Shown here one piece after another: positions 28,364 through 37,985 of a stretch of 64,000 bases of DNA. How positions within the stretch are numbered: position 1 is the first letter of the stretch; each line of letters opens with the position of its first letter. Made by a program: the position numbers and the translations under genes. Under the pieces are notes generated by a model. The model searched no databases, was not told the DNA's origin, and saw nothing but the letters and a program-made list of their open reading frames with translations. The stretch is from assembly GCF_035984655.1 (NCBI RefSeq), contig NZ_JAXCHT010000001.1, positions 186,001 to 250,000 of the forward strand, given 5' to 3'. The stretch is from Actimicrobium sp035984655 (GTDB lineage: Bacteria > Pseudomonadota > Gammaproteobacteria > Burkholderiales > Burkholderiaceae_D).

Positions 28364-30157
28364 ATGCATTCCTTTTCCGTGTACCGATTCAGCGCCATCC
28401 TCATCGCCACCGCGGTCGTCGCCGCGTGCGGCGGCGGCGAACAAAGCAACATCAATCCGGCGATGACTTCCACCACGTCCGCCGCGCTGCCAGACCCGTC
28501 AACCGGCGTCGGCGTCGCCACAGCCGCCCCTGCGGCCACGCCGGCAGCGCCGCAGCCGTCCTGGGTCGACATTGCTGCCACCAAGCCGGCCAGCAGTGCA
28601 GAGGCGGCGCGCTTCCTGACCCAGGCCAGTTTCGGCCCGACCGAGGCCAGCGTCGCGCAACTGATGGCCGCGCCGTCCTACGGCGCCTGGTTCGATCAGC
28701 AACGCGCCCTGCCGCTGACATCGCGCATCGCCCGCCTCAGCGCCAAACCATGGAGCGCGACGGACAACCTCAATGATTTCGTCACCGCCAATTTCTATCA
28801 GGACGCGGTCGACGGCAATGATCAATTGCGTCAACGCATCCACTACGCACTCTCGAACATTTTCGTGATCTCGTTCAACGACGCCGTGGTGCGCACCAAT
28901 ACGCGCGAATCCATTAATTACCTCGATACGCTGAGCGCGAATGCCTTCGGCAATTTCCGCACGCTGCTCGAACAGGTGACCCGCTCGCCCACCATGGGCA
29001 GCTTCCTCACCTACGAAAACAACCAGAAGGAAAATCCCGCCACCGGCACCCATCCGGACGAGAACTACGCGCGCGAAGTAATGCAGCTGTTCACGCTCGG
29101 ACTGACCCAGCTCAATCAGGACGGCAGCGCCCGCCTCGATGCCACCGGCGCGCCCCTGCCGACCTATACGCAGGACGACATCAGCGGCCTGGCAAAAGTG
29201 TTTACCGGCCTGGTGCGGTACCGGGCCTCGCGCGGCGGCAGCGTCGACGCCGCGCTGCAACCGATGCAATGGCGCAGCGCCAGTCATTCGACCTCGGAGA
29301 AGCGCTTTCTCGGCACGACCATTGCGGCGACGAGTACGGCAAACCCCGACGCCGACCTGAAAATCGCGCTCGACACGCTGTTCAACCATCCGAACGTCGG
29401 GCCATTCATCGCGCGCCGGCTGATCCAGCAATTTGTCACCAGCAATCCGGGCGCCGCCTACATCGGTCGGGTCGCGGCGGCGTTCAACGACAATGGCAAT
29501 GGCCAGCGCGGCGATCTGGCAACCGTCATGAAGGCCGTGTTGTTCGACCCGGAAGCGCGTGACCTGCGCCGCAGCGCCGAGCCATCCTTTGGCAAGCTGC
29601 GCGACCCGACCCTGCGCGTCACCGCCCTGTTGCGGGCCTTTGGCGCCAGCTCGGCGAGCGGCACATTTCCCTTCACCGAATTCGATGAGTCGTCGCAAAG
29701 CGATGCGATCGGCATGACGCCGTATCACGCCCCGTCGGTCTTCAATTTCTGGTCGCCCGGCTACAGCCCGCCGGGATCACCGCTGGCCGCCAACGGCCTG
29801 GTCGGCCCCGAACTTCAGGTCGCCAACGAGGTCTCGGTGGCCGGCAATTTGAACTACCTGCGCGCCATGCTGTTCGTTGGCTTGCCGTTGAACCAGACCG
29901 ACATCCAGCTCTCGCTCGACAGCCTGCTTGCGAAGGCATCCGACCCCGGCGCACTGGCTGACAGCATGAACAGCCGGCTGCTGTACGGCCAGATGTCGCC
30001 GGTGCTGCGCCAGGCGATCACCAGCGCCGTAACCACGGTGGCGCTTCCGGCGGGCGCTGCGGCGACGCCAGCCGCCATGGACGCAGCGCGCAGAAAACGC
30101 ATCCGGCTGGCGATCTACCTGACCGCCGCCTCCCCTGAATTCATCGTGCAACGCTGA
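28364..30157 (+). CDS. DUF1800 family lipoprotein
   Basis: A 597-residue exported protein. The first 22 residues form a lipoprotein signal with the lipobox VVAAC. A low-complexity Ala/Pro/Thr linker follows to about residue 65. The DUF1800 domain fills the rest, recognised by RFLTQASFGPTEASVAQL, the HPDENYAREVMQLFTLGL stretch and GMTPYHAPSVFNFWSPGYSPPG. The biochemical role of DUF1800 is unknown. It is almost always paired with a DUF1501 gene, as here nine bases downstream, and the pair is exported. The ribosome site is AGGAG. Confidence 0.88.
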   Translation: MHSFSVYRFSAILIATAVVAACGGGEQSNINPAMTSTTSAALPDPSTGVGVATAAPAATPAAPQPSWVDIAATKPASSAEAARFLTQASFGPTEASVAQLMAAPSYGAWFDQQRALPLTSRIARLSAKPWSATDNLNDFVTANFYQDAVDGNDQLRQRIHYALSNIFVISFNDAVVRTNTRESINYLDTLSANAFGNFRTLLEQVTRSPTMGSFLTYENNQKENPATGTHPDENYAREVMQLFTLGLTQLNQDGSARLDATGAPLPTYTQDDISGLAKVFTGLVRYRASRGGSVDAALQPMQWRSASHSTSEKRFLGTTIAATSTANPDADLKIALDTLFNHPNVGPFIARRLIQQFVTSNPGAAYIGRVAAAFNDNGNGQRGDLATVMKAVLFDPEARDLRRSAEPSFGKLRDPTLRVTALLRAFGASSASGTFPFTEFDESSQSDAIGMTPYHAPSVFNFWSPGYSPPGSPLAANGLVGPELQVANEVSVAGNLNYLRAMLFVGLPLNQTDIQLSLDSLLAKASDPGALADSMNSRLLYGQMSPVLRQAITSAVTTVALPAGAAATPAAMDAARRKRIRLAIYLTAASPEFIVQR

Positions 30158-30166
30158 GGAGATCCC

Positions 30167-31699
30167 ATGAACACAATTGATCCAGTACGCCGTCGCCTGC
30201 TGCGCGCCATGCCCGCCGCCGGACTGGGAACCCTGCTCGGCGCAAACCTGCTGGCCGACTTCCTGCGCGACGCCAATGCCGCCGGCAACGGCAGCTACAA
30301 GGCGCTGGTCTGCATCCGCCTGGGCGGTGGCAATGACGCCTTCAATACCGTATTGGCGACCGATCCGGATTCCTGGAGTCGCTACCAGACGGCGCGCAAC
30401 ACCGGCGACGATCCGATCGCGCTGCTTGGCCCGGGCGCCGCAGCCGTCGCGGCCGATGCCATCTCGCCCCTGAATGGCCGGGTGGTCGCGCGCAGCACGC
30501 CGGAATTTTTCGGCGGCGTGTTGCCGATCGTGCCGAAAACGCGCCAGACCGTACCCGGTTCGTCGTCCTCGGCAGCCCGGACGTTTGCCCTGCATCCGCT
30601 GCTGGGATCGCTGCAGTCGCTGTTTCAGGCGGGGCGTCTGGCGGTGGTGGCCAATGTCGGCACGCTGGTGGCGCCTGTCACCAAAAGCCAGGTGCTGGCC
30701 AACACGGCGGCGCTGCCGCGCAACCTGTATTCACACAATGACCAGAGCGCCATGTGGGAGGCCGGCCAGAATCCGGGTTTTCCGTATGGATGGGGTGGCC
30801 AGATGGCTGACTTTTCGCTGGCCGGCAATGGCGCCCACAGCATCTTCACCAGCGTCTCGCTGGCCGGCGCGGCGACCTTCCTGAACGGGCGCACCGCCAA
30901 TCAGTATCAGGTCGACCGCGACATCGGCGCCGCCACCATTGCACTTGACGGCGATCTGGCCGGGTTCGCAACAGCGATCCAGGGCGTCGCCGGCGCCGCC
31001 AACAGCAGCAATTTTCTGGCGACCACCTACGGCGGGATCGTGCAGCGTTCGATCGGCGCGGCCAGCACGCTGGGCGACGCGCTGGCCAGCGGCGCGGCGG
31101 CCACGATCGCCGCACCACCGCCCATGACACAACCCGTCACCGGCGCCACGATGAGCAATCCGCTGGCAACGCAGTTGCGCATGGTGGCGCGGATGATTGC
31201 AGCGGCCGGCGCGCTGGGCCTGAGACGCCAGGTCTTCATCGTCAACCTCGGCGGCTTCGACCAGCACTCGTTGCAGAATAGCGCCCACCCGCCGTTGCTG
31301 GCGCAGGTCGATCATGGCCTGGCGTATTTCGATCGGACCCTCGCCAGCGTCGGCGGCGTCGACATGCGTGCCAACGTAACGGCATTTACGGTATCGGATT
31401 TTGGCCGCACCTTCGCCTCCAATGGCGATGGTTGCGATCATGGCTGGGGCGGACATCATTTCGTACTGGGAGGAAGCGTCAAGGGTGGCGATCTGTACGG
31501 CGCCTTTCCCACTCTCGGGGTCGATGCCGGCAGCTTCATCAATCCCGATGCCGTCAACAACGGCGTACTGATTCCAACCGTGGCGGTGGATCAATACGCC
31601 GCCACGCTGGCGGCCTGGTTCGGACTTGACAGCGCGGCGCTGGCGACGATCTTTCCCAATCTCGGACGGTTCGCGCGCAGCAACCTTGGCTTTCTCTGA
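30167..31699 (+). CDS. DUF1501 family exported protein
   Basis: A 510-residue protein of the DUF1501 (sulfatase-like fold) family. The N-terminus carries RRRLLRAMPAAGLGTLLG, a twin-arginine-like export signal. The domain starts at KALVCIRLGGGNDAFNT and includes FDQHSLQNSAHPPLLAQV and FTVSDFGRTFASNGDGCDHGWGGHHF, whose Asp and His residues suggest a metal site. It is paired with the DUF1800 lipoprotein through a GAGGAGATCCC ribosome site, and the two likely work together at the cell surface. The substrate is unknown. It converges on aspD. Confidence 0.88.
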   Translation: MNTIDPVRRRLLRAMPAAGLGTLLGANLLADFLRDANAAGNGSYKALVCIRLGGGNDAFNTVLATDPDSWSRYQTARNTGDDPIALLGPGAAAVAADAISPLNGRVVARSTPEFFGGVLPIVPKTRQTVPGSSSSAARTFALHPLLGSLQSLFQAGRLAVVANVGTLVAPVTKSQVLANTAALPRNLYSHNDQSAMWEAGQNPGFPYGWGGQMADFSLAGNGAHSIFTSVSLAGAATFLNGRTANQYQVDRDIGAATIALDGDLAGFATAIQGVAGAANSSNFLATTYGGIVQRSIGAASTLGDALASGAAATIAAPPPMTQPVTGATMSNPLATQLRMVARMIAAAGALGLRRQVFIVNLGGFDQHSLQNSAHPPLLAQVDHGLAYFDRTLASVGGVDMRANVTAFTVSDFGRTFASNGDGCDHGWGGHHFVLGGSVKGGDLYGAFPTLGVDAGSFINPDAVNNGVLIPTVAVDQYAATLAAWFGLDSAALATIFPNLGRFARSNLGFL

Positions 31700-31730
31700 T
31701 GCGACACGGACCAGTGCCGCGCGCAGGACG

Positions 31731-33377
31731 TCAGCCGGGATGCAAGGGCACGGCGCGCGGAGGCTGGTCGGCGGTTGCCGGCGCCGGCAAGCTATCCTTG
31801 AAATCCTGATAACACTCGTCCAGCACCTGGCGCGTAAATCTGCCAATTGCCGCGTACTCGATCTCCGTCAGGTTGGCCAGCGAGACCCGCGCCGACGTAT
31901 CGACCACATCGAAGCCATTGCCGGGCAGCAGAACCACGCCGGTCTCTTCTGCCAGACGAAACAGGAAGCTGATGCCGAGGTCGCTCTTGATGAACCAGGC
32001 TTCGAATTCGGCGCCGTACAACGCGCCGCCGATTTCCTGCAGATCGATCAACGAGTAATAGTTCACGTCGTTCGGTGTCCGCAACGCGGCAATACCCATG
32101 TTGCGATACAGCGTTTGATAGCGCTTGCGCAGCATCTGCTTGGCCGACTCCTTGTAGCGGTGCTCGCGGTCCATCAGCCCATTGAGTGCGAACAGTGCCA
32201 TCTGCAGTTGCTGCGGCAGTGACAATCCTGCGGTGTGGTTCAGCGCCACGGCGCGGCTGTCGGCGACCAGTCGATCAATGAAACGGATGGCGCGCGGGGT
32301 CGTGGTGAGCGACGCGTAACGCGTATCGAGGAGTAATTTTTCCGCTTCCGGCAACGCCGCCAGGGCGTCATCGAAGGCATTGTCATCGCGCAAAGCAATG
32401 GTGCCGAGGCGCCATCCCGTTGCGCCGAAGAACTTGGAGAACGAATACACGCACAGCGCATTGCGCGGACATTTTGCAAACAACGACACAAAATCATCCG
32501 CAAAGGTGCCGTACACATCGTCGGTGACGATGAACAGATCGGGGCGTTGTTGCGCCACCAGCTCAGCCAGTTGGTCGAGCACCTGATCGGACAGCTTGGT
32601 CGAGGGCGGATTGCTCGGATTGACGAGGCAAAACAGCTTTACTGCCGGATCGCGCAGCTTGTCGATCTCACTGCTCGGCAACTGCCAGTCGGCGTGCCCG
32701 TCCATGCGGATATCGACCACCTCGAGGCCGTATTCGGCCAGCAGCGGGATTTCCAGATAGGGTGAAAAAATCGGCGTGCTGATGGCGATCTTGTCGCCCG
32801 GCTTGATCAAGCCGTTGGCCCGCAATGTCTGGAAAATATACGTCATCGCGGCCGTGCCGCCCTCGGTGGCAAACACCGAGAACGGTCCCTGATGGGCGAT
32901 CGGGCCGAACATTTCCTGCGCCAGATACGCTTTCACGATTTCTTCCGTGTGCACCAGCATGCGCGGCGGCGTCGGGTAATTACAACCCAGAAAAGCTGCC
33001 ACCATCTCGAACAGAAACGCTTCCTGGTCGAGTCCGAGCTGATCCTTCACATACGAAATCGCCGACCGCAGAAAGCGCACGCCATCCGTGCTGCGATGTG
33101 CCGTGGCATAGATATCGAACCGGTGCACGATGCCGCTGCGCTCCGGCAGACCGCCAAAGCCGCTGTCGAGATAGGAATAGGAACGCTCGGCTTCGCGCAT
33201 GGCAAAATCGCCCAGGCTCAGGAAGGCCCAGCGCGGCAGGGTGGCCAGAAAATTCGGATTGCCGCGACCCGCATTGAGCATCATGCGTTGCGCATCCGAG
33301 GAGGCGATGGCGATGAGCTGATCCTTGAGTTCAAACGGGCTCAGGTTGGCAAATTGCTGGAAATCTTGTTGCGGCAT
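31731..33377 (-). CDS. aspD: Aspartate 4-decarboxylase / aspartate transaminase, PLP-dependent
   Basis: A 548-residue pyridoxal-phosphate enzyme of fold type I that converts L-aspartate to L-alanine and CO2. The cofactor lysine lies in SFSKFFGATGWRLG; CLVNPSNPPSTKL supplies the cofactor-binding Asn-Pro and VTDDVYGTFA the aspartate. The length exceeds ordinary aminotransferases and fits the AspD class, which forms large oligomers. The ATG at 33377 (MPQQDFQQF) is chosen; a longer frame would overlap the end of aspT. It follows aspT by 19 bases. With AspT it forms the known aspartate-alanine cycle, in which intracellular decarboxylation consumes a proton and electrogenic exchange builds proton-motive force. 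Confidence 0.93.
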   Translation of the reverse strand: MPQQDFQQFANLSPFELKDQLIAIASSDAQRMMLNAGRGNPNFLATLPRWAFLSLGDFAMREAERSYSYLDSGFGGLPERSGIVHRFDIYATAHRSTDGVRFLRSAISYVKDQLGLDQEAFLFEMVAAFLGCNYPTPPRMLVHTEEIVKAYLAQEMFGPIAHQGPFSVFATEGGTAAMTYIFQTLRANGLIKPGDKIAISTPIFSPYLEIPLLAEYGLEVVDIRMDGHADWQLPSSEIDKLRDPAVKLFCLVNPSNPPSTKLSDQVLDQLAELVAQQRPDLFIVTDDVYGTFADDFVSLFAKCPRNALCVYSFSKFFGATGWRLGTIALRDDNAFDDALAALPEAEKLLLDTRYASLTTTPRAIRFIDRLVADSRAVALNHTAGLSLPQQLQMALFALNGLMDREHRYKESAKQMLRKRYQTLYRNMGIAALRTPNDVNYYSLIDLQEIGGALYGAEFEAWFIKSDLGISFLFRLAEETGVVLLPGNGFDVVDTSARVSLANLTEIEYAAIGRFTRQVLDECYQDFKDSLPAPATADQPPRAVPLHPG

Positions 33378-33396
33378 GATAGGGCTCGATCGCGGT

Positions 33397-35106
33397 TCAG
33401 GGGACGGCATTTTTGGTGATGATGCCAACGATGACCGGACCCCAAAGGGTCAGAAACACATTGGCAACGGCGTAGGTAACGGTAAAGGACACGACCGGGG
33501 TGGCATTGCCCGCCTTGTCGAGCAATGCTGCGAACGCCGGGTTGGCGCTGCGGCCGCCGGCGACACAGGCGAGCGCTTCGATCGGATTGCGGATGCGCAG
33601 CACGTACCACGAAAAAAAGAAAGTAACGACTTGCGGTATCAGCGTCACGGCGACGCCGAGCAGCAGCAGCGTGAAGCCGTACTGCCGGATCGCGACCAAG
33701 GCCTGCGGTCCGGCCGAGATCCCGACAATGCCAACAAAGACCGCCAGGCCAAAATCGCGCAGGAAGTTGGACGCGCCCAGGGGCAGTGCCGACACACGCG
33801 GATGGACACTGCGCAGCCAGCCGAACATCAGGCCGGACAGCAAGCAGCCGCCGCCACTGCCGATCGAGATCGGGATACCCATGATGTGAAACTGCACCAT
33901 GCCGATCAGGATGCCGATCAGCATGCCCAATCCCATGAAGATGAAGTCCGTGACCGCTGCCGGATTGATCTTGTAGCCGATTTTCGATTGCACCCGGTCG
34001 AGGTCCACCGGGCTGCCGGTGAAGTGCAATTCATCACCGCTTTTCAGCGTGATCTTGCTCAGCAGCGGAAGCGCCAGGCCCATGCGCAAGACCCGCGTCA
34101 GGAATACGCCGTGGCGGGTATCCAGGGTCACGTGGTCGTGGATTTCGCCGACTTCACGCCCGCTCAGCGCGCGATTGGTCAGAATGATTTCGCGGCTCTC
34201 CTGCACCACCAACATGCCCTCTGGCGCGCTGACTTCCTTGCCGAAGTAAGCGGTGGCGGCCTCCATGACAACGATCAGCCCGGTAACCGCCACCATGTCG
34301 CCGGCCTGCACGACGGTGCCATCCGCAAGCGGCAGCGCTTGTCCGGCCCGATAAATCGCCTCCACCGAGGCATCCGACAGCGCAATGTCGATCGCCAGGG
34401 CAGTCTGGTTGGCCGCCTTGCTGTCGGGCGCAACCAGATACATGCGGGTGGCCACCGCGCGCACCGCATTGAACTGGCCCGGGTCGAGTTCGGCGTGGCC
34501 GCCGGAAATTGCAGCAGCAAGCTTGATGGCTTCCTGGCGAATGTCCCAGCGCATCACCATCGGCAGGAACCAGGTGACCATGATGATCGGTCCGAGCGAG
34601 CCAAAGATATAGCAAACCGCATAGCCAACCGCGACGTTGGTTTGCATTGTCTTGATCAAGGCCGGGGCCAAACCGAGCTTGGCGATGGCGTCACCGGCGG
34701 TACCGATGATGGCCGACTGCGTCAGACCGCCAGCGGCGAGGCCGGCTGCCATGCCGCGATCGAGGTCGAACATCCAGGCCGCCAGCAACACGCACAACAG
34801 ACCCGTGGCACACATCACAAATGCCGACACCAGTTGATTGAGCGAGCGCCGGTTCAGCGCATGAAAAAACTGCGGTCCGCCCTGAAAGCCAACCGCATAG
34901 ATGAACAGCGCGAAGAAGATCGCCTTGATGCCGGGATTGATCTCGATGCCGAGCTGGCCGACCAGCACGCCGACAAGCAGCGTGCCGGCGATCCCGCCGA
35001 GCACGAAGCGTCCGATTTTGATTTTTCCGACCAGATAACCGAGCGCGATCGTTGCGAACAGGGCCAATAGGGGTTCGCGGGTAAGCAAATGCTTGATCAA
35101 TTCCAT
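33397..35106 (-). CDS. aspT: Aspartate:alanine antiporter
   Basis: A 569-residue inner-membrane antiporter of the AspT/YbjL family. Two hydrophobic halves (about residues 10-185 and 390-565) flank a cytoplasmic region with two TrkA-C-like domains (about 205-380). The repeated family signature is seen as AGGLTQSAIIGTAGD in the first half and AGGRSANPAFAALLDKAG in the second. It exchanges external aspartate for internal alanine. The start at 35106 (MELIKHLLTREPLLALF) matches the family; the frame beyond it is unlikely. It is upstream of aspD in one operon. A GTGCG...CGCAC palindrome lies about 183 bases upstream. Confidence 0.93.
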   Translation of the reverse strand: MELIKHLLTREPLLALFATIALGYLVGKIKIGRFVLGGIAGTLLVGVLVGQLGIEINPGIKAIFFALFIYAVGFQGGPQFFHALNRRSLNQLVSAFVMCATGLLCVLLAAWMFDLDRGMAAGLAAGGLTQSAIIGTAGDAIAKLGLAPALIKTMQTNVAVGYAVCYIFGSLGPIIMVTWFLPMVMRWDIRQEAIKLAAAISGGHAELDPGQFNAVRAVATRMYLVAPDSKAANQTALAIDIALSDASVEAIYRAGQALPLADGTVVQAGDMVAVTGLIVVMEAATAYFGKEVSAPEGMLVVQESREIILTNRALSGREVGEIHDHVTLDTRHGVFLTRVLRMGLALPLLSKITLKSGDELHFTGSPVDLDRVQSKIGYKINPAAVTDFIFMGLGMLIGILIGMVQFHIMGIPISIGSGGGCLLSGLMFGWLRSVHPRVSALPLGASNFLRDFGLAVFVGIVGISAGPQALVAIRQYGFTLLLLGVAVTLIPQVVTFFFSWYVLRIRNPIEALACVAGGRSANPAFAALLDKAGNATPVVSFTVTYAVANVFLTLWGPVIVGIITKNAVP

Positions 35107-35288
35107 TGCAGCGTCATCATGAATTTCCACCTGGGTAAAAGTGTGCGGGCACGGTCCGGCATCCACGGGTATGTTGCGGAATGCGATCGGAAGGGGAAGA
35201 AGTGTTGCGAGATACGCCGGATCGTTGTTCTGGGCCAGCAGCAGCGATCCGGTGGATTGAGTATCGACGGCCTGGGATACTTATCTGC

Positions 35289-35303
35289 GTGCGTTGACGC
35301 ACA
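35289..35303. promoter_or_regulatory. Palindromic motif upstream of aspT
   Basis: GTGCGTTGACGCACA (GTGCG / CGCAC arms). It matches 13 of 15 bases of the csbD upstream motif at 37399-37413 in the same orientation relative to the gene, and lies next to a -35-like TTGACT on the minus strand. Apart from this the 291-base gap 35107-35397 shows no gene. Confidence 0.45.
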
Positions 35304-35397
35304 TAGTCAAAAATTGCCACCGCATGCCGGAGAATTTCCCGTATCGGGCAATGGCGCTGGTGAAGCGGCCCGGGCGATTCTGCGTCGTTGCGGCGGC

Positions 35398-36948
35398 CTA
35401 GAGCAACTCTTCCGGCGCCAGCGGCGCAAGCAGCCACAAGCCGAAATTGAACAACACGCCGACATCGGGCTCGCTGGTATAAATGACCTCGACGCCATCG
35501 TCGATGGCGACCCATTCGAGGCCGCCGGTCTTGGCAGATAAACGCAGGCGATAGGAACTCTCATCGTGATCGGCCTGCAGCAACTCGACCAGTTGGCCGG
35601 CCATGGTCGGACTGTCGATCAGCAGGCCCATCTCGGTATTGGTGCGCGCCGAACGGGCGTCCAGATTCAGCGAGCCCACGAAGAGCCGCTTGCGGTCGAC
35701 CGCGACCACCTTTGCGTGCAGACTGGCGTGCGAGGACCCAAACAAACCGAGCCGACCACGCTTTTGCGCGCGGGTCGGACTGAGTTCGTACAACTGCACG
35801 CCCTGTTCCAGCATCTCGCGTCGATAGCGCGCATAGCCGACATGGACCAGCGGCGAATCGTTGGCAGCAAGCGAATTGGTCAGCACGATCATGCGAATGC
35901 CGCGTGCCGACATGGCGCGAATCGCTTTCATGCCGATTTTTCCAGGCACGAAATACGGCGAAATCACCATCACTTCGGTTTCAGCGCTGGTCATCAGACG
36001 CACGATGTTGCTGCTGACCGTATCGGCCCTGGTTTCCTCGGTCAGGCCGGCGACTTTCGAGGGTGCATCGGCCACCACGGTTGCGGAGGCGACTTCCAGC
36101 GCGAGTTTGCCGCTGCCCAGTTCGGTCGATATCGGTCCGTAGCCGAGCGGGTCGCGCGTCTCGGTCAATGCCGCCGCCGACATCCCGGCCGGTTCCGGCG
36201 CGAGCGGCACGTCGTCGAGCTTCAGGTGTGCGAATGCGCTGGCGGGATAGGCGTATTCGCTATTCCAGAACGCGTCGAATACGGCGGACATCTTCGGCAC
36301 GATCGCACCAGCGGCGAACACATCAAGATCAATGAAATTACTGGCGCTGCCCTGCATGAAATATTCGTTGCCGATATTGCGACCGCCGGTGATCGCCATC
36401 GCGTTATCGGCGACGAACAGCTTGTTGTGCATGCGGTGATTGATCCGGTCGAAGTCCCCGGCCGCCGCCAGAACACGCGTAAACATCCGTAGGCGGCCAC
36501 CGGCAAAGGGATTGAATACGCGCACTTCCAGGTTGGGATGGGCCGACAGTTGCGCAAACATCTGGTCCTTGCCTTCGGTCGCAATGTCGTCGAGCAGCAC
36601 CCGCACGCGCACCCCGCGCAACGCCGCAGCCAAGACCTCCCGACCCAGCGCGCGGCCGGCTTCATCGTCATGGAACAGGTAATACTGCACGTCGAGCGTG
36701 CGTTCGGCACGGCGCGCCAGCGCGATGCGTGTATCAAAGGCAAAGCCGCCGGTGGGCAACAAGCGGAATCCCGAACTGGCGTCAGACGGCAGCGACGCCT
36801 GCACGATGCGCCCCAGACTGGTGTCTTGCGGATTCGGCAACGCGGTGGAAGGGTTTTTTTCAAAGCCAACCGGCAAGCCGGCGCATCCGGCCACGAGGGT
36901 GGCGACCAGCAACGGCGCCAACTGGCGCAACACTACGGAATCAAACAT
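35398..36948 (-). CDS. Phospholipase D-family lipoprotein (cardiolipin synthase-like)
   Basis: A 516-residue protein with a lipoprotein signal (lipobox LVAGC, about residues 18-22) and two complete HKD motifs: HNKLFVADNAMAITGGRN (about 171-188) and HAKVVAVDRKRLFVGSLN (about 413-430). These place it in the phospholipase D superfamily, most like the ClsC/YmdC branch that makes or rearranges cardiolipin. The lipobox suggests periplasmic or outer-membrane anchoring, unlike the membrane-spanning ClsA. It is a single gene on the minus strand. The substrate is inferred from family only. Confidence 0.87.
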   Translation of the reverse strand: MFDSVVLRQLAPLLVATLVAGCAGLPVGFEKNPSTALPNPQDTSLGRIVQASLPSDASSGFRLLPTGGFAFDTRIALARRAERTLDVQYYLFHDDEAGRALGREVLAAALRGVRVRVLLDDIATEGKDQMFAQLSAHPNLEVRVFNPFAGGRLRMFTRVLAAAGDFDRINHRMHNKLFVADNAMAITGGRNIGNEYFMQGSASNFIDLDVFAAGAIVPKMSAVFDAFWNSEYAYPASAFAHLKLDDVPLAPEPAGMSAAALTETRDPLGYGPISTELGSGKLALEVASATVVADAPSKVAGLTEETRADTVSSNIVRLMTSAETEVMVISPYFVPGKIGMKAIRAMSARGIRMIVLTNSLAANDSPLVHVGYARYRREMLEQGVQLYELSPTRAQKRGRLGLFGSSHASLHAKVVAVDRKRLFVGSLNLDARSARTNTEMGLLIDSPTMAGQLVELLQADHDESSYRLRLSAKTGGLEWVAIDDGVEVIYTSEPDVGVLFNFGLWLLAPLAPEELL

Positions 36949-37057
36949 GATGGACCTGTCAGCATCTTGGCACTGGTGCGTCAGGATGGCGCGGTGCGGC
37001 GTGCGAAAGATGTGAGTGTACCGATTTTCCGGTGCCGGATGCCGGACGCAGAAACGA

Positions 37058-37084
37058 CGATGCCCGCTCAGTGAGCGGGCATCG
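37058..37084 (-). terminator. Perfect palindromic hairpin after csbD
   Basis: A 27-base palindrome with 13-base arms (CGATGCCCGCTCA, 37058-37070, and its complement, 37072-37084). It lies 28 bases after the csbD stop and before the PLD gene. The T tract on the minus strand is weak (TCGTCGTTT). Confidence 0.6.
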
Positions 37085-37111
37085 GGACTGCCATGCGGCC
37101 AGTCGCTGGAT

Positions 37112-37291
37112 TTACTTGGTGTGATCCTTGATGAATTCCTTGGCGTCGCCCAGACCTTTTTGGACTTTTCCTTCGACCTGCTTGCCGAGGCCTTTGGCTT
37201 GCTGATCCTGGCTACCGGTCAGTTTGCCCGCTTCTTCCTGGATCTTGCCTGCGATGTCTTTGGCTTCGCCCTTGATTTGGTCCTTGTTCAT
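37112..37291 (-). CDS. CsbD family stress protein
   Basis: A 59-residue hydrophilic protein with the CsbD pattern: it begins MNKDQIKGEAKDIAGKIQEE and continues KLTGSQDQQAKGLGKQVEGKV. CsbD-like proteins are small general-stress proteins with no known enzymatic role. The ATG at 37291 is fixed by a strong ribosome site (GGAGAAC); the longer frame to 37414 is not coding-like. A conserved palindrome shared with the ElaB-like gene lies about 108 bases upstream, suggesting common stress control. Confidence 0.93.
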   Translation of the reverse strand: MNKDQIKGEAKDIAGKIQEEAGKLTGSQDQQAKGLGKQVEGKVQKGLGDAKEFIKDHTK

Positions 37292-37398
37292 GCATGTTCT
37301 CCTGAAATGGGTGGATGTACAGCATTGCCGGAACGTTGTATTACGCCACCGGCGCGTTACTGCCAGACCGACAATACGGAAACCCGCCGATCGTTTCG

Positions 37399-37413
37399 GT
37401 GCGTTATCGCACA
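37399..37413. promoter_or_regulatory. Palindromic motif upstream of csbD
   Basis: GTGCGTTATCGCACA. The core and flanks (TCGGTGCGYTATCGYACAWAA) recur upstream of the ElaB/DUF883 gene at 47675-47689 with two differences in the 15-base core. It is a candidate stress operator or promoter element. Confidence 0.5.
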
Positions 37414-37534
37414 AAACTGCAGGCGCCGAGCGAGATGCATCAAGGCAATAAAATTATGGTCGCCAGCAACCGCGCGCTGCTACACTGGCCACTTGACGTT
37501 CGCCCGGGGCGTTGCACCAGCTTGATTCCTTGTC

Positions 37535-37963
37535 ATGAAAAAACCCGCCAAAGCCGCCAACAATGACATGTTCGTCATCGTCACCATTGCGGTCATCCTG
37601 ACCGCATTGTTGGGGATATTCGGTGCGACCTGGTATTTCCGTTCGTATGTGCCGGAGCAGAAGACGCTACAGGCCTTCACGCTGATCGAACCGCTGGTGA
37701 TCAGCACCGATACCTATTCGCTGGCGGCCAAGATTGCCATCCAGACCAACCGCAGCAATCAGCAATGGGCCACCGAGAACAAGCCTGCGATTCTCACGAC
37801 CATCAAGGGTATCCTCGATGGCCTTGAACCCGCCGGCGTGCACGCGCCGGGCGGACTGGCCACGTTGCAAACCGTGCTCAAGGATGCGGTCAACAAGCGC
37901 TTCAAGACGACCAATGTCGAACAAGTCCTGTTCATGGATTTCTTGCTGCAAACCGGTGTTTGA
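37535..37963 (+). CDS. FliL-like membrane protein
   Basis: A 142-residue protein with one N-terminal membrane segment (about residues 12-34) and a C-terminal periplasmic domain ending NVEQVLFMDFLLQTGV, which resembles the C-terminal end of FliL (usually VLFTDFVVQ). FliL stabilises flagellar stators. No other flagellar gene is nearby, so this is probably one of the stand-alone FliL-like proteins found in Betaproteobacteria rather than the flagellar-operon copy. It diverges from csbD across 243 bases in which only the csbD motif was recognised. Confidence 0.7.
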   Translation: MKKPAKAANNDMFVIVTIAVILTALLGIFGATWYFRSYVPEQKTLQAFTLIEPLVISTDTYSLAAKIAIQTNRSNQQWATENKPAILTTIKGILDGLEPAGVHAPGGLATLQTVLKDAVNKRFKTTNVEQVLFMDFLLQTGV

Positions 37964-37985
37964 CCGCCCCTCCACACTCACGACC

